Assembly: GCA_964618895.1 (NCBI GenBank)
Contig: CAZUDO010000048.1
Location: 1-10,375 of the forward strand
Source of the DNA: CAZUDO01 sp964618895
GTDB taxonomy: Bacteria > Desulfobacterota > Binatia > DP-6
Direction: 5' to 3'
Length of the DNA stretch: 10,375 nucleotides
Shown in pieces: positions 1 through 7,700 of this stretch. Numbering within the stretch: position 1 is the first letter of the stretch; the number at the start of each line of letters is the position of its first letter. The translations under genes and the position numbers were made by a program. The notes below the pieces were generated by a model. That model did not search any database. It was not told the origin of the DNA and saw only the letters and a list, made by a program, of their open reading frames with translations.

Positions 1-139
1 TGCGACGGGAGCTCGGCGACCTTCCCGTGCACGTGTATCTCTTTGGCTCACGCGCCGACGGCACCGCGCGGTCGGCCTCTGATCTCGACATCGGCGTGCT
101 TCCGCTCGCGCCGATTCCCGCCGACACGTTGGCGCGGCT
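1..139 (+). repeat. Left copy of a 139-bp exact terminal direct repeat
   Basis: Bases 1-139 are identical, in the same orientation, to bases 10237-10375 when read side by side. The repeat lies inside the nucleotidyltransferase reading frame and ends at both sides only because the window ends. An exact overlap between the two ends is what a circular assembly, a tandem duplication or a repeat-collapsed contig would give. No inverted repeats or target-site-like short duplications flank it, so it does not look like an insertion-sequence end. Confidence 0.97.
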
Positions 140-257
140 CCGCGAGGCATTCGAGGAGAGCACCGTCCCGTGGGAGGTCGATGTCGTCGATCTGTCACGC
201 GTCGATGCGGCGTTCCGCGAGCGTGTTATAAGGGAGGGGCAGCCGTGGGTCGGCTGA
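3..257 (+). CDS. Minimal nucleotidyltransferase (MntA-like antitoxin), 5' end outside the window
   Basis: The frame is open from the left edge. A GTG at 27 could start it, but residues before it (VRRELGDLP) read like the usual first helix of these proteins, so the real start is probably upstream. If the window is closed through its terminal repeat, an ATG at 10224 gives 89 residues, slightly short for the family (about 100), with no good ribosome site. The FGS core is followed by the exact GSX10DXD signature (GSRADGTARSASDLD), and a third acidic residue sits in the strand WEVDVVDL. These are the metal and nucleotide ligands of Pol-beta-type minimal nucleotidyltransferases, so the active site looks intact. 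In characterised HEPN-MNT systems this enzyme transfers AMP from ATP to the partner toxin and silences it. The stop overlaps the start of the HEPN gene by 13 bases, so the pair is translationally linked. The role as antitoxin is inferred from family and context. Confidence 0.88.
   Translation, partial: RRELGDLPVHVYLFGSRADGTARSASDLDIGVLPLAPIPADTLARLREAFEESTVPWEVDVVDLSRVDAAFRERVIREGQPWVG
233..239 (+). promoter_or_regulatory. Ribosome binding site for the HEPN gene
   Basis: A GGAGGGG stretch lies five bases before the GTG at 245, inside the end of the nucleotidyltransferase gene. It fixes the start of the HEPN protein at 245 rather than at the longer upstream in-frame ATG at 170, which would run deep into the preceding gene. 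Confidence 0.75.
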
Positions 258-646
258 CCGAGCGTATCGCCACCGCACGCCGTGCGGTCGAAACGCTCGA
301 GGAGCTCGCACGCAAGGTCGATCGAACTGTCGTCGAGCGTGACGCGCTCCTGCAGCGGTTCGAGTACTCGGTCGAGGCGACGTGGAAGGCCGCTCAGCGA
401 TTTCTCTCCGAGGTCGAAGGTATCGAGATCGGCTCGCCGAAAGGTGCCGTGCGCGCGTCGCTCCGCGTCTTTCTGTTGGACGAGACACAAACCCGCGCCA
501 GTCTCGCGATGGTGGAGGACCGTAACTTGACCGTGCACACCTACGACGAGCGCCTTGCCAACGAGATCGCGGCACGGGTGCCGGGCCACACGGCCTTGCT
601 GCGGACGTGGATCGAAGCGATCGCAGCGCGAAGTAGCGAGGGCTGA
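245..646 (+). CDS. HEPN-domain toxin, nucleotidyltransferase-substrate-binding type (HepT / HI0074 family)
   Basis: A 133-residue, mostly helical protein without signal peptide, so cytoplasmic. The segment RFEYSVEATWKAAQ (residues 38-51) followed by SPKGAVRAS (64-72) is typical of the HI0074-like nucleotidyltransferase-substrate-binding family. Residues 93-100, RNLTVHTY, match the RX4HXY motif of HEPN ribonuclease toxins: R93 and H98 would be catalytic, and Y100 corresponds to the tyrosine that the cognate MntA AMPylates in studied systems. HEPN toxins of this group cut RNA, including tRNA, and act as dimers. The GTG start follows a strong ribosome site and overlaps the antitoxin gene by 13 bases, a normal layout for a toxin-antitoxin operon. 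Length is normal and nothing is broken. Toxicity and target are inferred; a solitary housekeeping role cannot be excluded. Confidence 0.9.
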   Translation: MGRLTERIATARRAVETLEELARKVDRTVVERDALLQRFEYSVEATWKAAQRFLSEVEGIEIGSPKGAVRASLRVFLLDETQTRASLAMVEDRNLTVHTYDERLANEIAARVPGHTALLRTWIEAIAARSSEG

Positions 647-659
647 CGAGCTGCCGCGC

Positions 660-868
660 CGCGCAGGCTTCCCACCCGACGAAGCGGAACACCTGCGGAT
701 CCGGTCGGACCTCCTGGCGCGCCTCCAGAGGCCGATGCGGCGAAGCTACTCGATGTCACGCAACCTCGCGTGAGCGACCTGATGCGCGGGCGCCTCGATG
801 CGATCTCCAAGAAGCTCCGCAACCCCCCGCAGGGAAGATCGCGGACCCGGCGGACCGTGCGATCGTAG
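660..868 (+). pseudogene. Remnant of an XRE/HigA-like helix-turn-helix antitoxin
   Basis: Two pieces of one familiar protein lie in different frames. The first, about 666-727, reads GFPPDEAEHLRIRSDLLARL, the N-terminal block of small XRE regulators of the HTH_37/HigA-2 type. The second, 728-868, reads EADAAKLLDVTQPRVSDLMR, the DNA-recognition helix-turn-helix of the same family. In intact relatives as I remember them, about ten residues (helix plus 'LTQ') separate these blocks. Here they are missing and the frame changes at about base 727, so a small deletion has broken the gene. The usual C-terminal block after the recognition helix (FSIDxLVxML-like) is also lost after LDAIS, and the frame runs to a TAG at 866. 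No RelE/HigB toxin gene lies next to it. It starts just after the HEPN stop, so it may be the relic of a second toxin-antitoxin locus. Confidence 0.72.
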
Positions 869-874
869 TGGCTC

Positions 875-911
875 CGGTGCGGCCGGCCACAGGCACCGCA
901 GACCGTTTTTT
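875..911 (+). terminator. Possible intrinsic terminator
   Basis: CGGTGC at 875-880 can pair with GCACCG at 893-898 across a loop that contains the self-complementary GGCCGGCC. A run of six T follows at about 906-911. The T-run is about seven bases from the stem, farther than in a classical terminator, so the call is weak. Its position after the toxin-antitoxin region fits. Confidence 0.35.
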
Positions 912-1011
912 GCCCGCCGGACGAGCGTCACCACGCGCGCTCCAGCGCGGCTTTCCGCCTTCTCCCCCCGTCTCAGCTACCCACTCAAACCCCCGAAGCC
1001 CCACTCTTCTC

Positions 1012-1041
1012 TTGACGTACAGGATATCCCCTCGGTACACC
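1012..1041 (+). promoter_or_regulatory. Possible sigma70-type promoter upstream of the Het-C-like gene
   Basis: TTGACG at 1012-1017 is one base from the -35 consensus. With an 18-base spacer the -10 box would be TACACC (1036-1041), which keeps only three of six consensus bases. Transcription would then start near 1048, only a few bases before the ATG at 1052, giving a nearly leaderless message. No ribosome site of note precedes that ATG, which agrees with this, but the -10 box is poor. Confidence 0.3.
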
Positions 1042-1051
1042 ACACGGGTCG

Positions 1052-2905
1052 ATGATACCCCTGCGGAGCGTGGTGTTCGCGATCGGCGCCGTCGCTGCCC
1101 TCTGGGACATCCCCGCCCACGCGTTCGACTCCTTCATCACCAATCCGCAACACGGCAGCATCACCGCCAATGCGGCGGGCACCAAGGGCTACGCTGCAGC
1201 GGCCATCAAGGCGCTACAGGACGAGAATGCCCTCGTCGACTCGCGCGAGACGTGGCTGCGGACGGTGTGGACGAAGAAGAAGGTGTTCGGCCAGAACGTC
1301 GACGTTCCGGTGACCTTCCTCGCCCCCACGGCCAAGTACATGTTCTCCCATCATTTCGATCGCGGGCGCGTGAAGAAGAACGAGTACCGGAGCATCGCGG
1401 ACACCTTCAAGGACAGCGCCGCCTACGTCGTCGAACAGGTGAAGGACGCGCGCACCGCGGCGAACGGCGACAAGCCCGACAAGGCCTTGGTCGCGCTCGC
1501 CCGGGCTCTGCACGCCCTGCAGGATATGAGTTCGCACTCGAACCTCGTGAACCTCGCCGCCGGAGACCAGCCCAAGGTGCTCGACGCCGTCTTCGGAGGC
1601 GGCGCTCTGCCCCAGCTCGCCGCCGCGCTGCAGCTCACCTCGTACGTCACCACCGACGAGACCGAATTCCCGACCGACGACCCGGAGAACTACACCCATG
1701 GGACCTTCGCGAAGGACAGCGCGAAGAAGAACGACGAGGCCAAGGGCAAACCCGACGGCGCCGACAAGCCCCGCTTCGAGCTCGCGTACGATCTGGCGGT
1801 CGCGTTCTCCGAGCGCCTCCTCGACGAATTCGCCAAGGGGCTGGCCGCCGCCAAGCTCAATGCCGTCAAGGGCGCGAACCCAGCGGCCGCGCCACCGGTC
1901 GAGTCGTGCGAAGCGAGCGCGCCCTTCACCCCCGGGACCCCGTTCACCCTCGGGCCGGTGTGCAATGGTACGACGCTCGCGCTCCCGGACGACACGTTCG
2001 ACAGCTCCCAGACCGTCCGCGTGGCCGTGGCCCCGCTCACGATCTTCCGCGAGACCGCCTTCATCCTGACCCCCGACAGCAACACCATCGGCCTGCTGCG
2101 CGAGATCGGCCCCTTCGGCGTGGCCATGAACGCCAGCGGGGTCGCCGAAGTCGACTTCACCCTCGCCGAGCTGCGCGGACTCGATGCCGACAGCCTGCAC
2201 GTCTACCGCCTGTCCCCCGATTCAGCCGACGGCGCATGGGTCTACGCACCGAACGAGACCGTGAGCGTCGACGGGCAAAGCGGCAACGGCGTAGCGGCGT
2301 TCGACGTGCCCGCGACGGGTCTCTACGGCATCGGCGGCGCGGCCGGTGTGCCTCCACCGGGCACGCAGCACCCGGTCGCCGGCACGCGACTCTTCTTGCG
2401 CGACGAAAGCGATCCCGCGCGGCCGGATCGGCTCAATCTGATCGCGTTCGATCCGGCGATCCAGTTGCCGGCACAGGGTGGCCTCGACGACCCCGCACTC
2501 GGTGGCGCGACGCTGACGCTCGTCAACGCCACGACGTTCGAATCGGCAACCTTCGTCATGCCACCGACCGACGGGACACGCGCGCTCTGGCGGTGGAGCC
2601 GCACCGGCTACACGCTCGTCTACCGCAACCGGCAGGCGCCCGCGGGCGGTCCCTCGCACGTACGGTCGATGCTCCTGCGCCCCGGCCGTCTCAAGGTACG
2701 GGCTCGAGGGCTCGAAGGATTCACCCTGGACGAAGCGAGTCAGGGCAATCTGGTCGCGATCGTGTCGATGGGGCTGACGCGCTATTGCACGACGTTTGCT
2801 CCCGGAAAGGATCACGGTCTCCCGCTTGGCGCGCCGGGGCTGTTCGTCTCCAACGACCAGCCCCCGCCGTCCGGGTGCGACACACCCGCGCCCCCGCTGC
2901 CCTGA
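1052..2905 (+). CDS. Secreted Het-C / zinc-phospholipase-like protein with a two-part C-terminal extension
   Basis: 617 residues. Residues 1-24 form a signal peptide (hydrophobic run SVVFAIGAVAALW, cleavage after AHA), so the product is exported. Residues 25-275 are helical and carry HALQDMSSHSN at 154-164. The pattern H-x3-D-x3-H matches the metal-binding helix of Het-C and zinc-dependent phospholipase C relatives. SHHFD (99-103) and H216 are further candidate ligands. A Cys-containing beta-rich domain follows (about 285-440, ending ATGLYGIGG). A last domain (about 445-610; TRLFLRD, then DPALGGATLTLVN, then LLRPGRLKVRARG, then YCTTF) resembles a domain I recall from many secreted proteins of deltaproteobacterial and Binatota-like genomes. 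Enzyme activity is inferred from the metal motif only; the substrate is unknown. The ATG at 1052 was chosen because it gives a clean signal peptide. It stands alone on its strand, 239 bases before the sulfatase gene. Confidence 0.72.
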   Translation: MIPLRSVVFAIGAVAALWDIPAHAFDSFITNPQHGSITANAAGTKGYAAAAIKALQDENALVDSRETWLRTVWTKKKVFGQNVDVPVTFLAPTAKYMFSHHFDRGRVKKNEYRSIADTFKDSAAYVVEQVKDARTAANGDKPDKALVALARALHALQDMSSHSNLVNLAAGDQPKVLDAVFGGGALPQLAAALQLTSYVTTDETEFPTDDPENYTHGTFAKDSAKKNDEAKGKPDGADKPRFELAYDLAVAFSERLLDEFAKGLAAAKLNAVKGANPAAAPPVESCEASAPFTPGTPFTLGPVCNGTTLALPDDTFDSSQTVRVAVAPLTIFRETAFILTPDSNTIGLLREIGPFGVAMNASGVAEVDFTLAELRGLDADSLHVYRLSPDSADGAWVYAPNETVSVDGQSGNGVAAFDVPATGLYGIGGAAGVPPPGTQHPVAGTRLFLRDESDPARPDRLNLIAFDPAIQLPAQGGLDDPALGGATLTLVNATTFESATFVMPPTDGTRALWRWSRTGYTLVYRNRQAPAGGPSHVRSMLLRPGRLKVRARGLEGFTLDEASQGNLVAIVSMGLTRYCTTFAPGKDHGLPLGAPGLFVSNDQPPPSGCDTPAPPLP

Positions 2906-3014
2906 GACCGGCGCATCGCTCGGTCCGGGCGCCCTACCGGCGACGCGACAACGGACAGGACTTCAGGGCAGCGCGGCGCTCGGCCACCAGCCGGCGCACG
3001 TGCCCCGCAGAAGT

Positions 3015-3108
3015 GCGCCAGGCGAAGCCTGGGGAAGGGGGAAGAGATGTAGCCCGACGTGGGCGTGAAGGACAACCAGGGAAGCGCCAGCTGAGATCGC
3101 GTGGCGCT
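3015..3108 (+). other. Three consecutive hairpins in the leader of the sulfatase gene
   Basis: In the 239-base gap before the sulfatase gene, CCAGGC/GCCTGG (3018-3023 with 3027-3032, GAA loop), GCCC/GGGC (3052-3055 with 3061-3064) and AGCGCCA/TGGCGCT (3083-3089 with 3102-3108) can each fold, joined by purine-rich linkers such as GGGGAAGGGGGAAGAG. This could be a structured leader RNA. GC-rich DNA forms hairpins by chance, and I recognise no known riboswitch. Confidence 0.3.
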
Positions 3109-3132
3109 GCGTCCGCGGCCGCCTTCGAGATG

Positions 3133-3138
3133 GGGGAG
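3133..3138 (+). promoter_or_regulatory. Ribosome binding site that sets the sulfatase start
   Basis: GGGGAG sits six bases before the ATG at 3145. It favours this start over the in-frame ATG at 3130, which has no site of its own and would add five residues before the signal peptide. Confidence 0.55.
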
Positions 3139-3144
3139 CGAGGA

Positions 3145-4630
3145 ATGAAGAGCACGAATGGTCGGACGACGAGACGAACGATCGGGGTCGTGGTGCTGGC
3201 ACTCGGAGTCGGCGTGGCGACGGGCAACGCCCGTGCAGCCGACGAGCAACCACCCAACATCGTGTTCATGATGGTGGACGACCTCGGCTACGGCGACATT
3301 GGCGTCTACGGAGGCGGCGAGGTGCGCGGCGCACCGACGCCGCGCATCGATGCGCTCGCGAGCCAGGGATTGCGGCTCACCAACTTCAACGTCTAGCCCG
3401 AGTGCACGCCGACTCGCTCCGCTCTCCTGACCGGTCGCATGCCAATCCGCAGCGGCACGTCGAGAGTCCCCGCACCGGGGTATCCGCAGGGAATCACTCC
3501 CTGGGAGTACACCCTCGCCGAGCTGCTGCACGATACGGGCTACCAGTCGGCGATGTACGGCAGGTGGCATCTCGGCGACACGCACGGACGGTTTCCGAGC
3601 GACCAGGGTTTCGACGAGTGGTGGGGGTTCGCGCACTCGAGCGGCGAGACGTTGAACAACATCCAGGCGGGTTGGTCGCCGGAGCTGAGCGCGATCCAGA
3701 AGATCCAAGAGGGCAAGCGTGGCGCCGCCTCCGTGGCCGTGGGGGACTACGACTACGCCATGCGCCCCTTGATGGACGAGCAGATCACACAGAAGGCGGT
3801 GGCCTACATCCAGGCGCACGCGAAGGACGCGAAGCCGTTCTTCCTGTACGTGCCGTTCTCGCTGCCACACGCGCCCCCTTTTCCCGAACCCGAAGTTCCG
3901 CGACCAGCGACGAACCGACTTCCAGAACGTGCTGATGGGAACCGACTACAACGCCGGTGAAGTCCTGGACGCGATCAAGGCCGCCGGCATCGAGGACAGC
4001 ACCATCGTCGTCTGGACGAGCGACAACGGCCCGGAGACGCACCAGGGGCCTTTCATCCAGTACGGCGCGGGCAGCGATTCCGGCCCGTTCCGCGGCGAGT
4101 TCCCCAGCGGGTGGGAGGGTGCGATTCGGGTACCGTGCATCATCCGGTGGCCGGGTCACATCCCCAACGGACGCGTAAGCAACGAGATCGTGAGCATGCT
4201 CGACTTCTACCGGACGTTCGCGCAGATCGCCGGTGCAGCCGGCCGCGTGCCGTCGGACCGTCCGATCGACAGCATCGACCAGACCGACTTCCTCCTCGGC
4301 AAGCAGGCGAAGTCGAACCGGGAGTCCGTGATGTTCTTCTACGGGCCGGACCTGCTGTTCACCAAGTGGCGCACCTTCAAGATCCACTTCAGCGTACGCG
4401 AGACGTCGCGCGGCGACGTCAGGATGCCGGGGCAACAGGAGGTCACGAGCTACAGCGTCGAGCCCACCTATCCCTGGGTCTTCGATGTCTCGAACGACCC
4501 CAAGGAGCTGTGGAACATCGCCCTGGCCAACACCTGGGTGGGGGAACAGGTGGCCAAAATCGCCTTCGAGTACCAGAAGAGCTTGCAGAAGCACCCGAAC
4601 ATCGAGCCGGGATCGGATGGCCCCAAGTAG
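3145..4630 (+). pseudogene. Type I sulfatase (arylsulfatase A family), interrupted by an amber codon and a frameshift
   Basis: Read through its lesions, this is a full-length exported sulfatase, which would remove sulfate from an ester substrate. The signal peptide has a twin Arg (TTRRTIGVVVLALG) and a cleavage site NARA/AD. Metal ligands are present: VDD at 3274-3282 and SDN at 4019-4027. The formylglycine motif CTPTR (3403-3417, then SALLTG) is intact, as are LPHAP (3862) and WEGAIRVP. Three defects are seen. A TAG at 3394 falls where relatives usually have Glu (NFNVE), two codons before the motif's Cys; one change from GAG explains it. One extra base in a run of five C and four T (3874-3882) shifts the frame by +1; the sequence continues as FPNPKFRDQRRTDFQNVLMG in the second frame, stop at 4628. 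The usual GKWHLG is GRWHLG (AGG at 3562), replacing the catalytic Lys. These point to a pseudogene, or to consensus errors for the first two. The C-terminal half could be made as a separate fragment from GTG 3929, but it would lack the active-site Cys. Confidence 0.88.
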
Positions 4631-4785
4631 CGGCTTGTAGAAGCCCTCGCGTCCTCAGGTCCGCGGACGGGCCCGGCCCACCAGGGGGGTACGCACCGGC
4701 CTCGTAATCACGGTCACCGGTCACGGCCAGGACCGTCCCGCAGGCCACAGCGCGTCCCCCGGATTAGATTCCGGACGGGGCCGGC

Positions 4786-7700
4786 GTGACGTGCCCGTCC
4801 GCGGTGGCTTGCAGGACGGTCAACCGCCGCGACGAGCCACTCAGCATCGTGGTCGAGGACGATCTCGAGCTCCGCTTCCGCTTCCCCGATACCGATGACC
4901 TGCTTCCGCCCGACGACGATCGCACCTTCGCCGGCCCGGCAGCGATCGCGATCACGGCGCCTGACGCACCCCTTCCGTCTTCGCTCCTCACGGACCCCTG
5001 CACAGGCGCGGGCTCGCTCGCCTGCGTGGCTACATTGTTCGACGCCGACGGCTCCTGCGGGTCGGCGCCGCACCCGCTCTTCCCGCACTTCACGGCCCTG
5101 CCGCCCCCCAACGACTTCCAGGCCCTGTGCACGGCGCCCGAATCGGTGTGCACCGGCCGCGCTACCGAACTGCGTCTGACAGAGGACACCGCCGGCAACC
5201 TGCTCGTCCCCATGGACTGGCGGGGTGTGCTGGTCGGGCGCGACATTCCGGTCGCACGCCTGCTGCGCGCGGCGACCGGCATCCCTGCCTTCCCGGACTC
5301 GACCGATCCGATCCTGCTCCCGGGCGAGGAGGTCCTGGGCGCGTTCTCGCCGACCGGAGCCAAGCTGCCGCCCGTGTTCGATCCGCAGCTGGACCCTACC
5401 CGAGGGGATGCGGCAAGCTTCTTCGGGACCACAGACGCCCCCGAGAGCGTCCTCCGCATCGTCCGCCGGGCGCCACGCCAATGTGCCGACGGTGCGCGCG
5501 CCGGCGCGCCCTGCGGGGCGGCGCTCACCTGCCCCGACGGCACGTGCGGGGCGGCGACGTGCGTCGGCGGGCCCCGAGCAGGCACCCCCTGTGCCGGCGC
5601 CGCCGACTGCCCGGAAGGCGCCTGCGGAGCGGCGCTCTTCGATCTGGGCAACCGCATCGTCGACGGCGTGGGCCCGATCGTGATCGAGCGTGCCGCCTTC
5701 ACCGCCCAGGCGCTCGATCCGGTGCCACTCGACGGCCTCAATCAGAACATCGCGCTGAACGCCTTCGTGATGGAGGAGGCGATCGTCGGCCAGGACCTGA
5801 ACGGCGACGGCGACCCGGCCGACCCCGGACGGGCCGGCGACCACGTGGTGAAGCTGATCGACCGCGACAGCGGGCAGGTGCAGCCGATCGGCGAGGACGG
5901 AGCGGAGGGCCGGGCGGTGGCCCGCATCGTCGAGCCCCCCTTCAGCTTTCCGGCGGTGGCGCTGGGCGGCCCCCTGCTGGCCCTTCTCGAGCCCGAACCT
6001 GCCCAGGGACGCGGTCCCGTGCTCGACAAGAACGGCGACGGCGACGCGTTCGACACCATCCTGCGCATCTTCCGCCTGGGCACGCCCGCGCCCGTCCTGC
6101 CGCTCACGCCCGCGCTGACGGCCGACGGCGCGCCGGTCGTGAACGGACGCAGCGTGGTGGTATCGCAGGGCCGCATCTTCTTCCGTACCGCCGAAGCGGC
6201 AGCGGCCCGCCGCGTGACCGAGGTCCTCGGCATCTGCAACGAGAGCGCATCCGACGATCCGCTGAACGCCGTCAGCGCCGACGGACGCTTCATCGTCTTC
6301 GAGTGCGGTGACGACACGCCCGATGGGCCCGTCGGCCGCGTCTTCCTGCGCGATCGCCAAGACGGCACGACCGTGCTGGTGAGCGTCGACGAAGCAGGCA
6401 CGCCGTCCCGCGGTAACTCGCCCACGATCAGCGCCGACGGCTCCACCGTCGCATTCGTGGGCGACGGCCTCTTCGTGCGCGCCCGCGGCGCGCCGCGGGC
6501 CGAGCGCATCACGAGCGACGGCTTCAGCCCGTCACTAAACGAGGACGGGACCCTGGTCGCGTTCGGGAGCGGGCTGGACGCGGGGCTGCGGGTCTACGAT
6601 CGTCGGCGGCAGGCGGTGGTCGACCGCGTCGACGTGGACAGCGCGGGGATGCCGGCCGACCGCTCCAGTTTCGACCCGGTCCTGAGCGCGTCCGGCCGGT
6701 TCGTGGCCTTCGTCTCGTTCGCCACCAATCTGGTCGATGGGGACACCAACGGCGTGAGCGACGTGTTCGTGCGTGACCGCGAGGCGCACACGACCGAGCG
6801 CGTGAGCGTCGCGACCGACGGGAGCGAGGCCAACGCCGGGGACGACCGCTTCGGCAGCGGCAGCGACGCCGTCTTCCTGAGTCCCGACGGCCGCTACGTG
6901 GCCTTCCTCTCGAGCGCGACCAACCTGGTCGCCGGCGACACGAACGACGCCCCTGACGTGTTCGTTCGCGACCGGCAGACGGGCATCACCGAGCGCGTCA
7001 ACGTGAGCAGCGCGGGCGAGCAGGACAACGGCGGGGCCTTCGCGTCGTTCCGGCCGCCGTATCTGAGCGCGGACGGCCGCATCGTCGTGTTCGAGTCGAG
7101 GGCCACCAACCTGACCGCGGACGATGCCAGGGAGGGGGCAACCGCCTACCTGCACGACCGGCGGACCGGCATCACGGCGCGTCTCGCGGACGCACTGATC
7201 TTGTCGGCCCCGGTCCTCAGTGCCGACGGGCGCGTGGTAACGTTCGACGCCAGCAATCCCGAGACGCACGAGGGCCACCTCCTGGTCCAGGCACCCGATC
7301 CGTCCGACACCGGCGCCGACCTCACGGGCGACGGCGATCTCGCCGACACCGTGCTCCGTGTCGCCGATCCGACATCCGGTGCCGTCACCACGCTTTGCCC
7401 CGCCGACACGGTCTCGGCGGTCGCCGGCACGGCCGCCTTCCTCCGCCCCGAGGCGGCGGGTGACGGGCCGGCCGCATGCCCGGCCGGCCGCCCGCTCGAA
7501 CGCGGGACCGACCTGAACGGCGACGGCGACGCGAGCGACGCCGTGGTGCACCTCGTGCGCGACGGCACGATCCAAAACCTCGGCCGGGCGGCGACCGCGG
7601 CCGTGCTCTCCGGCTCGTGCGTATCGCCCTCCGCCGTTGGCGAGCTCGCCCCGGGTTGCACGGAGGACACGGACTGTCCGGCCGGTCCGTGTACGCCCCG

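Larger units (their letters stand above)
869..1051. other. Non-coding gap between the toxin-antitoxin region and the Het-C-like gene
   Basis: With the regulator remnant, this makes about 400 bases without an intact gene (647-1051). The part after 868 has no convincing coding frame. It holds a terminator-like hairpin followed by six T (875-911), a pyrimidine-rich stretch (about 950-1011) and a possible promoter (1012-1041). This is consistent with the boundary between two transcription units. Confidence 0.5.

Noticed and set aside
1214..2200. A 328-codon minus-strand open frame opposite the Het-C-like gene
   Set aside because: Composition is repetitive (Gly, Glu, Val, Arg) and lacks family motifs, while the opposite strand has a clear signal peptide and metal motif.
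3015..3110. Group II intron 5' end
   Set aside because: Only a GTGCG-like start and local hairpins support it. No domain V hairpin, reverse transcriptase or second intron end is visible.
868..3396. An 842-codon + strand open frame over the Het-C-like gene
   Set aside because: Up to about 3130 it is an Arg/Pro-rich shadow of the real gene in another frame. Only its last 84 codons (from 3145) are genuine, as the sulfatase N-terminus.
3871..3890. Programmed ribosomal frameshift in the sulfatase
   Set aside because: The shift is +1 at a plain C/T run without a recognised +1 signal such as a stop or rare codon, and the gene also has an amber codon and a catalytic substitution.
4632..4645. Terminator after the sulfatase
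   Set aside because: GGCTT/AAGCC forms only a five-pair hairpin with no T-run.
6646..7185. CRISPR-like or tandem DNA repeats in the giant gene
   Set aside because: The repeated ATNLV/DVFVRDR segments are about 62-65 codons apart and diverged at base level, so they are protein propeller blades, not a DNA array.
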